Origin: Nipponacmea schrenckii
Taxonomy: Eukaryota; Mollusca; Gastropoda; Lottiidae
Reading direction: 5' to 3'
DNA length: 64,000 bases
Assembly: GCA_030562195.1 (NCBI GenBank)
Contig: CM060200.1
Span: forward strand, 31,721,023 to 31,785,022
Below are positions 19,231-28,466 of the stretch, piece after piece. A program made the position numbers and the translations under genes. Below the pieces are notes generated by a model. It saw only the letters and a program-made list of their open reading frames with translations, was not told where the DNA came from and made no database searches. Every line of letters begins with the position of its first letter. Position 1 is the first letter of the stretch.

Positions 19231-21093
19231 GAGGTCGCAAGCTTATACGCAAAACGCGCTATAGAATTGGTTCCCCACGACCAGTTAGGTCAAGGGTTTT
19301 ACAGCACATTTTTTGTTGTCCCAAAAAAGGACGGAGGGCTTCGTCCAATTCTGAATCTAAGGTTTCTGAACGCTTATTTAGATGTCCCACATTTCAAAAT
19401 GGAGACATTAAGGTCAATAGTTCAAGCTCTAACGAAGCAGGACTGGGTTGCGTCACTAGATTTGACAGACGCATACCTTCATATCAAAGTTTACAACCCC
19501 CACAGGAAGTATCTTTGTTTTTGTGTGAACAACGTCCATTACCAGTTTCGGTCAATGCCGTTTGGTCTAGCAATAGCTCCATGTGTTTTCACAAAGGTGA
19601 TGTCGGTGATCGGAGCACACTTGCGTTCCAAGCATCACCATATTTTTCAGTATTTAGACGACTGGCTCATGAAGGCAAGTCAAAAACAATTCCTTTCAAG
19701 ACAAATAACACAAACTCTTACAGTATTGCAGGACTTAGGACTTCTGGTGAATTGGAAGAAGTCGCATCTGGTTCCATCTCAGAAAATTATATATCTGGGA
19801 GCTGTGTTCGACTTAGTATCGGGGAAAGTTTACCCATCACAGGATCGGTTTCTTGCTCTTCGAGAGGTAATAAATTCTATGAAACTTCATCCTCAGGTAC
19901 AGGCTCATGTTTTCTTACGATTGCTGGGTCTCATGGCTGCTTGTATAGACCTTATTCCTTGGGCCAGGTTACAAATGAGGCCAATTCAATTACATCTACT
20001 ATCGTATTGGAGACCTCACAAAGACAGTTTGCAGAATCTAGTCTCTGTTGGTCACGAGCTGATCTCTCATCTGGAATGGTGGATCTCAGAAGAACAATTT
20101 TTCCAAGGAGTACCACTCGAAGGTTATCCAACAACACGAACGATTTGGACAGATGCTTCACTAACAGGATGGGGGGCTCATATGGAGGATTTAGAAACTT
20201 CTGGTCTTTGGACACCAGAAGAGAGCCTTCATCATATCAATTGGTTAGAAATGAATGCAGTCTTCTTGGCTCTGAAAGACTTTGTACATGTGTTAAAGAA
20301 TCAGAATGTACTAGTTCGAACAGACAATACCACAGTGGTGGCATACTTAAACAAGCAAGGGGGAACTCATTCTCCGATTTTGTGCCTACTGGTTTTGAAG
20401 ATATTTCATTGGTGCAGGGATCAGAATATCATGCTAAAAGCAGTTCATATCCCGGGTCAGAGGAATATCTTGGCGGATCATCTATCCAGGGGTCGGAGAC
20501 TAAGGACAACGGAATGGAGGCTGAATTGCCAAGTAGTACGTCAGATATTTCAGGTATTCGGATCTCCGAATGTAGATCTCTTTGCGACCAAGGACAATGC
20601 ACAACTCAGGGTGTTTTGCTCACCTTATCCAGATCCGGAAGCATGGGCATGCGATGCCCTATCAATTCCGTGGGATGGACTAGTAGCGTATGCTTTCCCA
20701 CCACCTGTTCTAATTCCGAAAGTTCTTGCCAAAGTCAGGGAGGGGGACTGCATTCTGATACTGGTCGCCCCATGGTCTTTACGTCAGTCATGGTTTCCTC
20801 AGATGATGGATCTGTTAATCAGTTTACCAAGAAAGTTGCCAGTATTTCCAGATCTGTTGACACAGGAACGAGGCAGCATAAAGCATCTTCATCCAGAAAG
20901 TCTAAATCTGGTAGCAGTAAAACTATCAAGCATAGAAAATCTGAGACAAAATTTTCTAGCGATGTTACCAAATTCATCACAAATTCAAGACGACAGTCAA
21001 CTAGACGACTGTATGCAAGTAGAATTGCCATTTTTAAGTCATGGTGTGCCTCAAGAGAAATCAATCATTGTAAGGCCACTATTTCACAAATAG
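19231..21093 (+). CDS. DIRS reverse transcriptase-RNase H, main part
   Basis: Open from the insertion scar to 21093 (first ATG 19267, 608 codons). RT motifs in order: YSTFFVVPKKDGGLRPILNL; catalytic Asp in VASLDLTDAYLHIKV; FRSMPFGLAIAPCVFTKVM; the YLDD box in IFQYLDDWLMKASQ; then LGAVFD. The RNase H follows with its acidic residues in IWTDASLTGWGAHM, INWLEMNAVFLALKDF, LVRTDNTTVVAYLNKQGG and RNILADHLSR. The C-terminal region (NVDLFATKDNAQLRVFCSPY) is the conserved tail of DIRS polyproteins. All catalytic acids are present. The end overlaps the recombinase ORF in another frame. Function: reverse transcription of the element RNA. Confidence 0.93.
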   Translation, partial: EVASLYAKRAIELVPHDQLGQGFYSTFFVVPKKDGGLRPILNLRFLNAYLDVPHFKMETLRSIVQALTKQDWVASLDLTDAYLHIKVYNPHRKYLCFCVNNVHYQFRSMPFGLAIAPCVFTKVMSVIGAHLRSKHHHIFQYLDDWLMKASQKQFLSRQITQTLTVLQDLGLLVNWKKSHLVPSQKIIYLGAVFDLVSGKVYPSQDRFLALREVINSMKLHPQVQAHVFLRLLGLMAACIDLIPWARLQMRPIQLHLLSYWRPHKDSLQNLVSVGHELISHLEWWISEEQFFQGVPLEGYPTTRTIWTDASLTGWGAHMEDLETSGLWTPEESLHHINWLEMNAVFLALKDFVHVLKNQNVLVRTDNTTVVAYLNKQGGTHSPILCLLVLKIFHWCRDQNIMLKAVHIPGQRNILADHLSRGRRLRTTEWRLNCQVVRQIFQVFGSPNVDLFATKDNAQLRVFCSPYPDPEAWACDALSIPWDGLVAYAFPPPVLIPKVLAKVREGDCILILVAPWSLRQSWFPQMMDLLISLPRKLPVFPDLLTQERGSIKHLHPESLNLVAVKLSSIENLRQNFLAMLPNSSQIQDDSQLDDCMQVELPFLSHGVPQEKSIIVRPLFHK

Positions 21094-21986
21094 CGGATTT
21101 CTTAGTGTTTTTGTTCAGAGAACGAAATTGCAAGCCTGCTACTTTGACTGGATATAGATCAGCAATTGCTTCTGTTCATAGAGGTTTTAAAAATTGCTCG
21201 GTTTCATCAAGTAATGAATTATCAAAATTGATTAAAGGTATATTTAACTCATGTCCTTCTACAACAAGTCTTGTCCCTAACTGGGATCTTCCATCTGTTT
21301 TGTGGGCTTTATGTGAACATCCTTTTGAGCCTATTGAAACTTGTGATATGAAATGGCTTACATGGAAAACTGTTTTTCTTGTTTCGTTAGCATCAGCCGC
21401 TCGAGTTAGTGAAGTGCATGCTCTTAGTGTAAATGGTTCTAATCTTCGATTTGAACAGAATGGTATAAGACTTTTGCCAAATATGAGGTTTCTAGCGAAG
21501 ACTCAAAGGTTAGGGAAGCAGTGGTTGCCTTTCTTTATTCCGAAATTCGACAACTTCGCAACAGAGCCGAAGGACTTAATGTTATGTCCTTGCAGGGTAT
21601 TGAAATGTTATATCAAAAGAACAGAGTCTTTGAGAAAGGGTAATGAACAGTTGTTTTTAACTTTCCAGAAGGGATTCATTAAACCAGCTTCAAAGGATTC
21701 CATTGCACGTTGGATTGTCTCTTTAGTACGTTATGTTTATACTGCATCTCAATTGGAATTGGCTGCAGTTAGAGCTCATAATACTCGTCGTCTCTCGACA
21801 TCCTGGGCCTTATTTAATGGGGTAGCTGTTGATGAGATCTTAAAAGCTGCACATTGGTCCACAGAGAATACTTTTACTTCTTTCTATTTGAAAGATGTAC
21901 CATCAAAAGACTCACTGTTTGCTAAGTCAACTTTAGATTGTATGAGGCAAAGATCTAGACATTATACAGATAAAGCAATTAGCTAA
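20790..21986 (+). CDS. DIRS tyrosine recombinase
   Basis: The likely start is the ATG at 20790, ~398 codons, overlapping RT-RH by ~300 bp. The frame is open much further upstream, but that part is the shadow of RT. The N-terminal SAM-like/core-binding region reads SRRQSTRRLYASRIAIFKSW and KPATLTGYRSAIASVHRGFK. The catalytic domain shows Arg I in SAARVSEVHALSVNG, HxxR in VRAHNTRRLSTSWAL, the His/Trp position in KAAHWST and the nucleophilic Tyr in FTSFYLKDV. The full RHRY set is present, so the enzyme could be functional. It integrates the circular DNA copy of DIRS elements. Confidence 0.93.
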   Translation: MVSSDDGSVNQFTKKVASISRSVDTGTRQHKASSSRKSKSGSSKTIKHRKSETKFSSDVTKFITNSRRQSTRRLYASRIAIFKSWCASREINHCKATISQIADFLVFLFRERNCKPATLTGYRSAIASVHRGFKNCSVSSSNELSKLIKGIFNSCPSTTSLVPNWDLPSVLWALCEHPFEPIETCDMKWLTWKTVFLVSLASAARVSEVHALSVNGSNLRFEQNGIRLLPNMRFLAKTQRLGKQWLPFFIPKFDNFATEPKDLMLCPCRVLKCYIKRTESLRKGNEQLFLTFQKGFIKPASKDSIARWIVSLVRYVYTASQLELAAVRAHNTRRLSTSWALFNGVAVDEILKAAHWSTENTFTSFYLKDVPSKDSLFAKSTLDCMRQRSRHYTDKAIS

Positions 21987-22122
21987 TTGGTGTTTTTCTG
22001 AGGGAAAGAACTGTATGGAATGTATCTTACTTCGGTAAGTATGTTCTCTAATATGAGTTTTTCAGCTTAATTCTTTGTATGGATTAGGTTTCCCTCCGCC
22101 TCTAGCTACAAATTCTGTAATT

Positions 22123-22223
22123 TTGCAAATAAGTTAGATGCAGGTAGGTACAGATATTGAAATAAACTGAGGGTTTTTATAAGTAAAACCCCTGTTTATG
22201 AGATATCTGTACCTACCTGCATC
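22123..22223 (+). repeat. DIRS internal complementary region (ICR)
   Basis: The first half (22123 to ~22168) is the reverse complement of the left terminus including its unique GTTTATTTCA. The second half (from GAGGGTTTTTATAAG) is the reverse complement of the right terminus including its 36-bp extension. This is the DIRS1 hallmark that lets the ends be joined and copied during circle formation. Confidence 0.88.
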
Positions 22224-22286
22224 ATCTTCCCACCCAACCTCCCCTCAAACCTTTTATTAGTTGGGTTCTGAGTTTTTTAAGCCCTC

Positions 22287-22424
22287 AATAAACTGAGGAG
22301 CGCCGTCTGGTGGTGTAACCAGATAGTTAGGTCAAGGGAGATAACTGGTGGAAAATTATTCGGGCGCACGGTATATGGGCTTGGGAATATTGCAAATAAG
22401 TTAGATGCAGGTAGGTACAGATAT
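22287..22424 (-). repeat. DIRS right inverted terminal repeat
   Basis: Reverse complement of 15267-15404; continues with the right-end extension 22425-22460 ending CCCTCAG. Confidence 0.9.
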
Positions 22425-22460
22425 CTCATAAACAGGGGTTTTACTTATAAAAACCCTCAG

Positions 22461-23400
22461 ACTTCTACTTTAATGGAAAATTATATTTACAAACATCTGG
22501 AACTGCTATGGGCAAACGATTTGCCCCTATACAAACATTTTCATGGCCGAATGGGAGAGGGAGATAGAAACTATCTCACCTTCTAAACCTTTGTTTTATG
22601 GAAGGTTTCTTGACGATATTTTTATAATGTGGTCCGATACCTCAGAACATTTCTGGGAATATTTTGAAAATTTAAATAATCACCACCCTTCTGTGAAATT
22701 AACAGCAAATATTAGCGAAAACAGCATGGATTTTTTGGACACTACAGTGTTCAAAGGCAACGACTTTCTTTCTACTAAAAAATATTTTTTAAGGAAACTG
22801 ATACACACCAACTTTTATACAAAAGCTCGTTCCACCCGAAGCACACACTTTCTGCAATAATTAAATCTCAAATTCTAAGATTACAAAGAATTTGCACCCA
22901 ATAGGCTGATTTTGAATCGGCATGTAGACTAGTTTTTGGTAAATTAAGGGAAAGGGGGTATTCTAAAAGATTTCTTCGAACAATTAAGAATGAAACACTT
23001 TCGGACATGACCCCCTCCCCCTTTTATTGGATTCGGTTCATTTCCCTGTCAAGGTTCCACGTGTCGCGCGTGCGGACACATAAATGTTACTCATTTTTTC
23101 AGAAATAACAAGAATGGAAAAGTATTTGCGATGAATGACCCAATTTCTTGCGGAGACCAGAATATCATATTGCGATTGCGCATCATTTCAACCTTTCATT
23201 CCATTGATGACCTTCTCATCATGCCAATAGAAGCAGTTTCTACATCACCTACTATCAAACCTAAGCTTAGACGTCTACAGCGAGAAAGTTTATACTGACC
23301 AACTTCAGACTGTAACACCAAATGGACTTAATATTCAGCACGACAACCAAATAATTCCTTTTGTATTGATTGGTGATATCAATATATTAATCAATTTCTA
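22461..23400 (+). pseudogene. Penelope-like element 1, 3' part (RT end and eroded endonuclease region)
   Basis: Resumes with DFYFNGKLYLQTSGTAMGKR, then MAEWEREIETISPSKPLFYG and the catalytic RFLDDIFIMW box, and HHPSVKLTANISENSMDFLD. After ~22860 eroded frames match the linker of the second Penelope copy (LRERGYSKRFLRTIKNETLS, a CxxC-like RTCRHI region). The GIY-YIG core is missing: at ~23180 the sequence jumps to the C-terminal region equivalent to IQFDSQIIPF of the other copy. Multiple shifts; dead. Confidence 0.8.
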
Positions 23401-23569
23401 AGTTAGATTTCATGAAATTCTTATTTAAGAACTGGTGCCATTCATACCAAATACTTTACATCTGAGTATCCGTTTATTTGTATGTGTGTGCACGCTTGTG
23501 CGTGCTTGTGTCTTTTTAACTAAAATTACTAATAATTAATACTCGCACAAATCAATAAGCTTATCTATT
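23401..23569. other. no gene; short TG/GT-rich run
   Basis: AT-rich spacer with a TGTGTGCACGCTTGTGCGTG stretch near 23485. Nothing else seen. Confidence 0.5.
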
Positions 23570-25090
23570 GTTCTGTCACCTAGGCCAGTGATTTCATTGA
23601 GACTCATCTCAATACACCCTAACACCAAGTTCATCAAAATCCATTGAAAATTGTAACTTTAATGGTGTCTACAACAAATATAGAGGCAGGGGCAATAACT
23701 CAAAAATAGCGATGGCCCATCGTAATACGCCCACTCTCATAATGGCAGCCAATTTGTCCGGGGGGTTTACAAGAGATATCGGTAACTGAAAGATTTTTTT
23801 TTTTAAATTGAAGTTCATCCTTGGATGACACTCACACCAAGTTTCATCCATATCGCTAAACCAGCTCTCTATTGTGTCCACAATTAATGAAACATGTTTT
23901 CAACTAAAAAGTGCAATAATTCACACAATATTTTCGATTAGTTTGATTTGCAACAGGGTTTATCCTTGATTGATTACAAACACTCACACCATATTTCATC
24001 TAGATCCACCAAGAAACCAGCTCTCTATCATGTACACAATGAATCAAAGAACAAAGGCAGACGCGTGTTCAAGAACATAAAATGCATAGTAAATAAATTT
24101 TGATTGGTCTGATTTTCAAAAGGGTTCATCCTTGTCTTTTATAAAAAACACTCACACCAAGTTTCGTCAAAATCCATCAAGAATCCAGCTCTCAATCATG
24201 TCACAAAGAATTCAAGAACAAGGGCAATAACTTAGAGAAAAAATTGTTCGATTTGTAAACCACCTCTCTATCGTGGCCCATAAAATTCAAGAACAAGACA
24301 GACGCCTTTTCTAGAACACGGACTATAACACATGTTGCATTCAGATCCTTAGAAATTTTTTTGTATTGTATTAACCCTTTTAAGTTAATAATACAGTTGG
24401 TCTGAATATTTTAAAATTGAATTTACCTCCCTTTAGTTGATTGACATCTTCTAGAGAATAAAATCAAGGCTGAATTTAACCAGATTGTTTTCCATGTGAA
24501 AAGGAACTAAGGACAGATACCCTGGACCTAAGCCCCAATAGTCCAACATAACACTCAGATGAAATAATTATCGATTGGTCTGGTTTTCAATTGGGTTTAT
24601 CCTTGAGAGATTACTCTCACACCAAATTTCATCAAAATCCATCCAGAAACCAGCTTTCTATTTTGTCCACAAAGAATTCAACAAAGGCAGACGTGTTTCT
24701 AAAATAAGGGCAATTACATATTAAATATTTTTTGATTGGTTGATTTTCAATAGGGTTCATCCTTGCTTTATGACAGACACTCACAACAAATCCATCAAGA
24801 AACCAGCTGTCTATCGTGTCCAAAAAGAATTCAAGAACAACGGCAATAACTCAAAGAAAATATTTTTTGAGAACAAACAATGTCCACATATTCATGTGGG
24901 CATATAAAAACCGTACATGTTCAAACCAAGTTCACTTAAATCCGGAGAAAATTGTAGCATCGCATCTATGGTGTCTACACCAAATGTTGAAGAACAGACC
25001 ACAATATACAACCACATAATAAAACTTCTGTCAAAATAAACCATTAATTCCTCCAAAGTTTGGTGTGTATAAAATCGCATCTTCAAATGA
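23570..25090 (-). repeat. decayed pearl/HINE-like core repeats (reverse orientation)
   Basis: A diverged ~160-200 bp motif recurs about seven times: CACTCACACCAAGTTTCATC, then CCAGCTCTCTAT, then AATTCAAGAACAAGGGCAAT. It is the complement of the cores at 34.8-36.9 kb (GAACAAGGGCAATAACTC in reverse). No head or tail termini remain. Short ORFs inside are artefacts of the repeat. Confidence 0.65.
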
Positions 25091-25640
25091 GATCACCAAT
25101 AATAATTTTCATGGTTCGCTTTGCTCAACTCTCATTTTTATTTGGAATTTACACATATTCATTTGGCATATAAAACGTAAAGATGCAAAGAAAACTTTCA
25201 ATATCTTACAAAAACCTAGGGCACAATCAAAATTGAGTTGTTGATGTTATCTTGAATTTGAGGACAGCTTTAATTCAAATGATTTAAGATTATAAACGTG
25301 TACCAGTATGATGAAATAAAGTTTTTCATTGTAATGTTCTGCTCGTGCTTCAGCTGTATTAGCATGACAACAGCATTCAGTGTTCAATAATGTCAAATGA
25401 ACTATTGACAACACAATCAATATAGGCCTATCTATAGAAATTAAAGACAAAAAAAAAAAATCATTTTTAGGTTTTTTTTGTTCAATATTACAAAAAAATA
25501 GTTCATGAATTGGCTAATAATAATATAAAATGATCATTATTAATGATAACACAAAACAAAGAATCATCCGAAGATAGAAGGGTGGAAATTGGCAAATACA
25601 AGATGCATTTATATTAGCCTAGGGTAATGTCAATCAATTT
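25091..25640. other. intergenic, no gene recognised
   Basis: AT-rich sequence with an A13 run at ~25450 and a T8 run at ~25475. It may include the 3' end of the VBP1 transcript. No other feature. Confidence 0.5.
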
Positions 25641-25659
25641 CACTGTTCATTTCAAACTA

Positions 25660-26226
25660 TTATGTTGCTGGAACCTTTTGTCGTCTTTTGACATCCCAGT
25701 TGTATACTCTTGCCATGTTAACTTCCAATGTTGTTGTCTGGTCCCGTAAAAAGCTAAGATCCTCATCAACTTGCCCCAAAGTTTTCTTTGCCGTTCCCAA
25801 ATTTTTCTCCAGAAGTTTCTGGGCGTCATCTAAGTTATACTCTAACATAACATTAGCCCCTAACCATAAACAAACTTTATCTGTCGGTGGTATCTTAGCC
25901 TTGGCATAAACTTGATCTGATAGTAAAAATCTAGTTTCCAAAGGATCTGGATTGTCCTGCCTCTCAAGGAGATGTTTGACGATATCCAGTGATGTCTTGA
26001 TGTCGGGAATTTGAGTTTTCAACCTCGACTTCTTAGTATTCAAATTGTATTCCATAAATTTATATTTGTTGTGACGTTCGTCAAGTTTTCGTAGAACAGA
26101 CTCGGCATTTTCATTTTCTTGTTTCTGCATAAACTCGTCGACATTGTCCACGAAATCAGACTCAGGAATTCCTGAATGGTTATTCATTTCTTCGCTTTGA
26201 GATTCCGTCGCCATGCTGATTTTCAT
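25660..26226 (-). CDS. VBP1: prefoldin subunit 3 (von Hippel-Lindau binding protein 1), intronless
   Basis: About 188 residues from ATG 26226 (MKISMATES) or 184 from ATG 26214; the frame is open to 26295 but that extension shows no family resemblance. Conserved blocks of PFDN3 are plain: GIPESDFVDNVDEFM, VLRKLDERHNKYKFMEYNL, METRFLL-like LETRFLLSDQVYAKAKIP, PTDKVCLWLGANVMLEY, DDAQKLLEKNLGTAKKTL, EEDL-like DEDLSFLRDQTTTLEVNMAR, VYNWDVKRRQK. The order gives the two prefoldin coiled-coil helices flanking the beta hairpins of an alpha-class subunit. The protein is part of the hexameric cytosolic prefoldin that delivers actin and tubulin to CCT. The coding sequence is uninterrupted; other animals usually have introns, so it is either an intron-less native gene or an intact retrocopy. 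No disabling mutation seen. Confidence 0.93.
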   Translation of the reverse strand: MKISMATESQSEEMNNHSGIPESDFVDNVDEFMQKQENENAESVLRKLDERHNKYKFMEYNLNTKKSRLKTQIPDIKTSLDIVKHLLERQDNPDPLETRFLLSDQVYAKAKIPPTDKVCLWLGANVMLEYNLDDAQKLLEKNLGTAKKTLGQVDEDLSFLRDQTTTLEVNMARVYNWDVKRRQKVPAT

Positions 26227-26481
26227 TCGTGACGTCGAGTACAATATCTTTCGAAGTGCACATAATATATCGATCAAATCGTACTGACTTTTCAAATCGT
26301 CCAGAATTTAAACGATTTTTAAAGATCGTCTTCAGATGTCAGTTTCCAAATAAGAATGGCAGCTAGCAATAAAATTATTTGTAGATGTTTGTAAGGTGAG
26401 ATGACAAAATCTTGAGTGCTATTTGGTCGGTTTGGAGATATCTTTGGTCACACGAATTGCAGTCGAAAAAGACGATACACA

Positions 26482-28466
26482 TCGAATGAAAAGTTAAAAT
26501 GAGGATTATTTTGTCCCGAAACGACTCTTCAGAAGTTAGAGGTAAAGAACGTCAGTACAGGAAGCGCCATTTGAATTTGTATTGCATGTGAGTAAACCAT
26601 GTAATTGTAAATAAGAAGTAAGATGTGGAAATAGTGGTATTCGCCATGTCTATATTGTGACTCATTTTCCTTTTTTAACCACCGAATGATCATTTGTATA
26701 CGCTCATGATTATTTCTCTGAAATAAGTCAGGTCATCATCATAGTGAATAATAACCTAGTAGACTAGGGGTCTATCAGTATTTTGTCTTTTTTGTTAAAC
26801 TGGCCTATTAGACCAAGTCTAAAGAAAGTAAACAAAAATTTGAATTTTTATCTGTTATTTTTGTAACGTTTGCAATAACACTATCAGAAAAATAATACTT
26901 CTAGTCTTTAAATGTTTTTGTTATTATGTATAATGTAAACATGGTATTGAGCCCACATTATAATATTAATCCGAGTTCTCTTTGCTATGGGCCTAGTCAT
27001 AGAATATTAAATTTTTTATTTATTCTGACGATTCTATAGTCAGAGATCCTTGCTCTTTCGTTTCAATCGGAAATGGTTGTGCACTGTGCATTGGTTATTG
27101 CATTTCTACGCTAACGAGTGGTTGTCATAAGCGAATGCACATTATTCAATAGCCACACAGTAGCCTATAATTAATCATTAAGGTATTTAATGTAGTTTAA
27201 TTTCACACATGCCAATCACTAAGCTCCGCCCACTGCAATACATTGACCCCCCTCTAGATGGTCAAATTCCCGCCGTTAGTTTGCCGCTCAGTCTGCCATT
27301 GTAAGCCTAAGAAACGTCTAAGCTCTATTTGCAAGTTATTTTTCGCAAATGTCAGATGAAAGAAGATCCAAAAGGACTCGATCTGCACCAGCAAGATTTA
27401 GAGAGTCAGGAATGGCATCTTCTTCAGTATTAGATGATACTACAAGTGCGAGATCCACGACAAGTGTTGAAAGTGACCATGGTGTCGAAAAGACAACCAT
27501 AATGGCGACTGGCGCCGGCGACGATTCTTGCAGTAGGCCTATCCAACAGATATTTAGCGAATGCCGTTTATCGAAGGTAACTGTCGGTTATCTGATGGAC
27601 ATGGGTTTTGATTGTCTGGAAGCCCTATCCTTATTGGAGATTGGAGACATACAAGATGATACAATTAACATAGGACAGAAAAAATTATGTCTACTTGCAG
27701 CGACAAAGGCTAAAAATAGACCCTATTTTAGACGGAGCCACAACCAACCAAGGTGAAGGTCACCTGCAACCGGATGTTGATGTTATTGGAGATGACAGCT
27801 TGCAGAAATTCCTTGCAAAAATATCACCGGCAGGTGAAGCCCACAAAACAAAGAGCGGGCAGGACTCTGTGGGATTCTGCGGTAACGATGCTTCGTGGAA
27901 TGATCCCCAGGTTTACCTGAATAGAAATAGAACTCATCCATGAGGTAAGCTATCGTACTACGACATTGTTGACTTCATCACCAGAAATTCTCAACTATAC
28001 AATGATGAGGAAGATAATCTTGTTCTGCGCCCGTCAGCACCAGGGGGCGAAGATTACATATTTCAGAAAATCAACAGCAAAAAACCAAAGCTGGAGAGTG
28101 TCACAATTGCTGAATGGGGCTCTGCAAACATAGCCATACTTGTGTTATTGATGAATAGTAATTCTATAGAATTTGATAGCAAAGATTACCTGTCATACAC
28201 TATTCGCATATTTGAACTATTTGTAAAATTTGACCGGCTATCAGTCCTGGTATATGACCGTGAGTATCGACGACTCCAAGCTACTCGTAATTTTCGTTGG
28301 GGAACTGTGGTTAACCACCTACAAATTCTGCATCTACAGCCAAAAAGTTCATCAACCAAGAAAACCATCAACCAGCCTATCAGTCGATCAACTTACAGTC
28401 AATATATCAGCACTTACACCCAGACTGGAGAAGTAATTTGTCGTAATTATAATTTGCATAAGGGAA
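26482..28466 (+). repeat. tandem duplication unit 1 (1985 bp), 5' part of a YR retroelement
   Basis: The sequence from ATCGAATGAAAAGTTAAAAT to ...CATAAGGGA is repeated virtually without change at 28467-30451. The first unit lacks everything downstream of the gag-like zinc knuckle, so only the second unit is joined to the RT. The left ~870 bp of the unit is non-coding (element 5' region or flank). Confidence 0.93.
27349..27943 (+). pseudogene. gag-like ORF, duplicate copy 1
   Basis: The first frame (27349-27756) reads MSDERRSKRTRSAPARFRES and then a SAM-like stretch (VGYLMDMGFDCLEALSLLEI ... GQKKLCLLAATKA). A frameshift near 27700-27740 moves to the frame of 27695-27943, which ends at TGA 27941 and then continues as coding-like sequence (KLSYYDIVDFITRNSQLYND) to 28466. 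It is identical in disabling lesions to the copy at 29334, so the element was already dead before the duplication. It resembles the first ORF of Ngaro/DIRS-like elements. Confidence 0.7.

Larger units (their letters stand above)
15257..22460 (+). mobile_element. DIRS-type tyrosine-recombinase retrotransposon, nearly complete
   Basis: The element has inverted terminal repeats of ~138 bp (15267-15404 and 22287-22424). The right one carries a 36-bp extension (22425-22460) and the left end a 10-bp one. An internal complementary region lies at 22123-22223. The order is gag-like ORF, RT-RNase H, and tyrosine recombinase overlapping RT-RH by ~300 bp. This is the DIRS1 plan. It sits inside the RT domain of a Penelope-like element; no clear target duplication is visible, as expected for recombinase-mediated integration. 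Apart from a foldback element at 17726-19221 and a missing gag ATG the ORFs look intact, suggesting recent activity. Confidence 0.93.

Noticed and set aside
19185..20789. First ~535 codons of a 933-codon plus-strand ORF ahead of the tyrosine recombinase
   Set aside because: This part is the out-of-frame shadow of the RT-RNase H gene (Ser/Thr-rich nonsense with no family signal); only the region from about 20790 encodes the recombinase.
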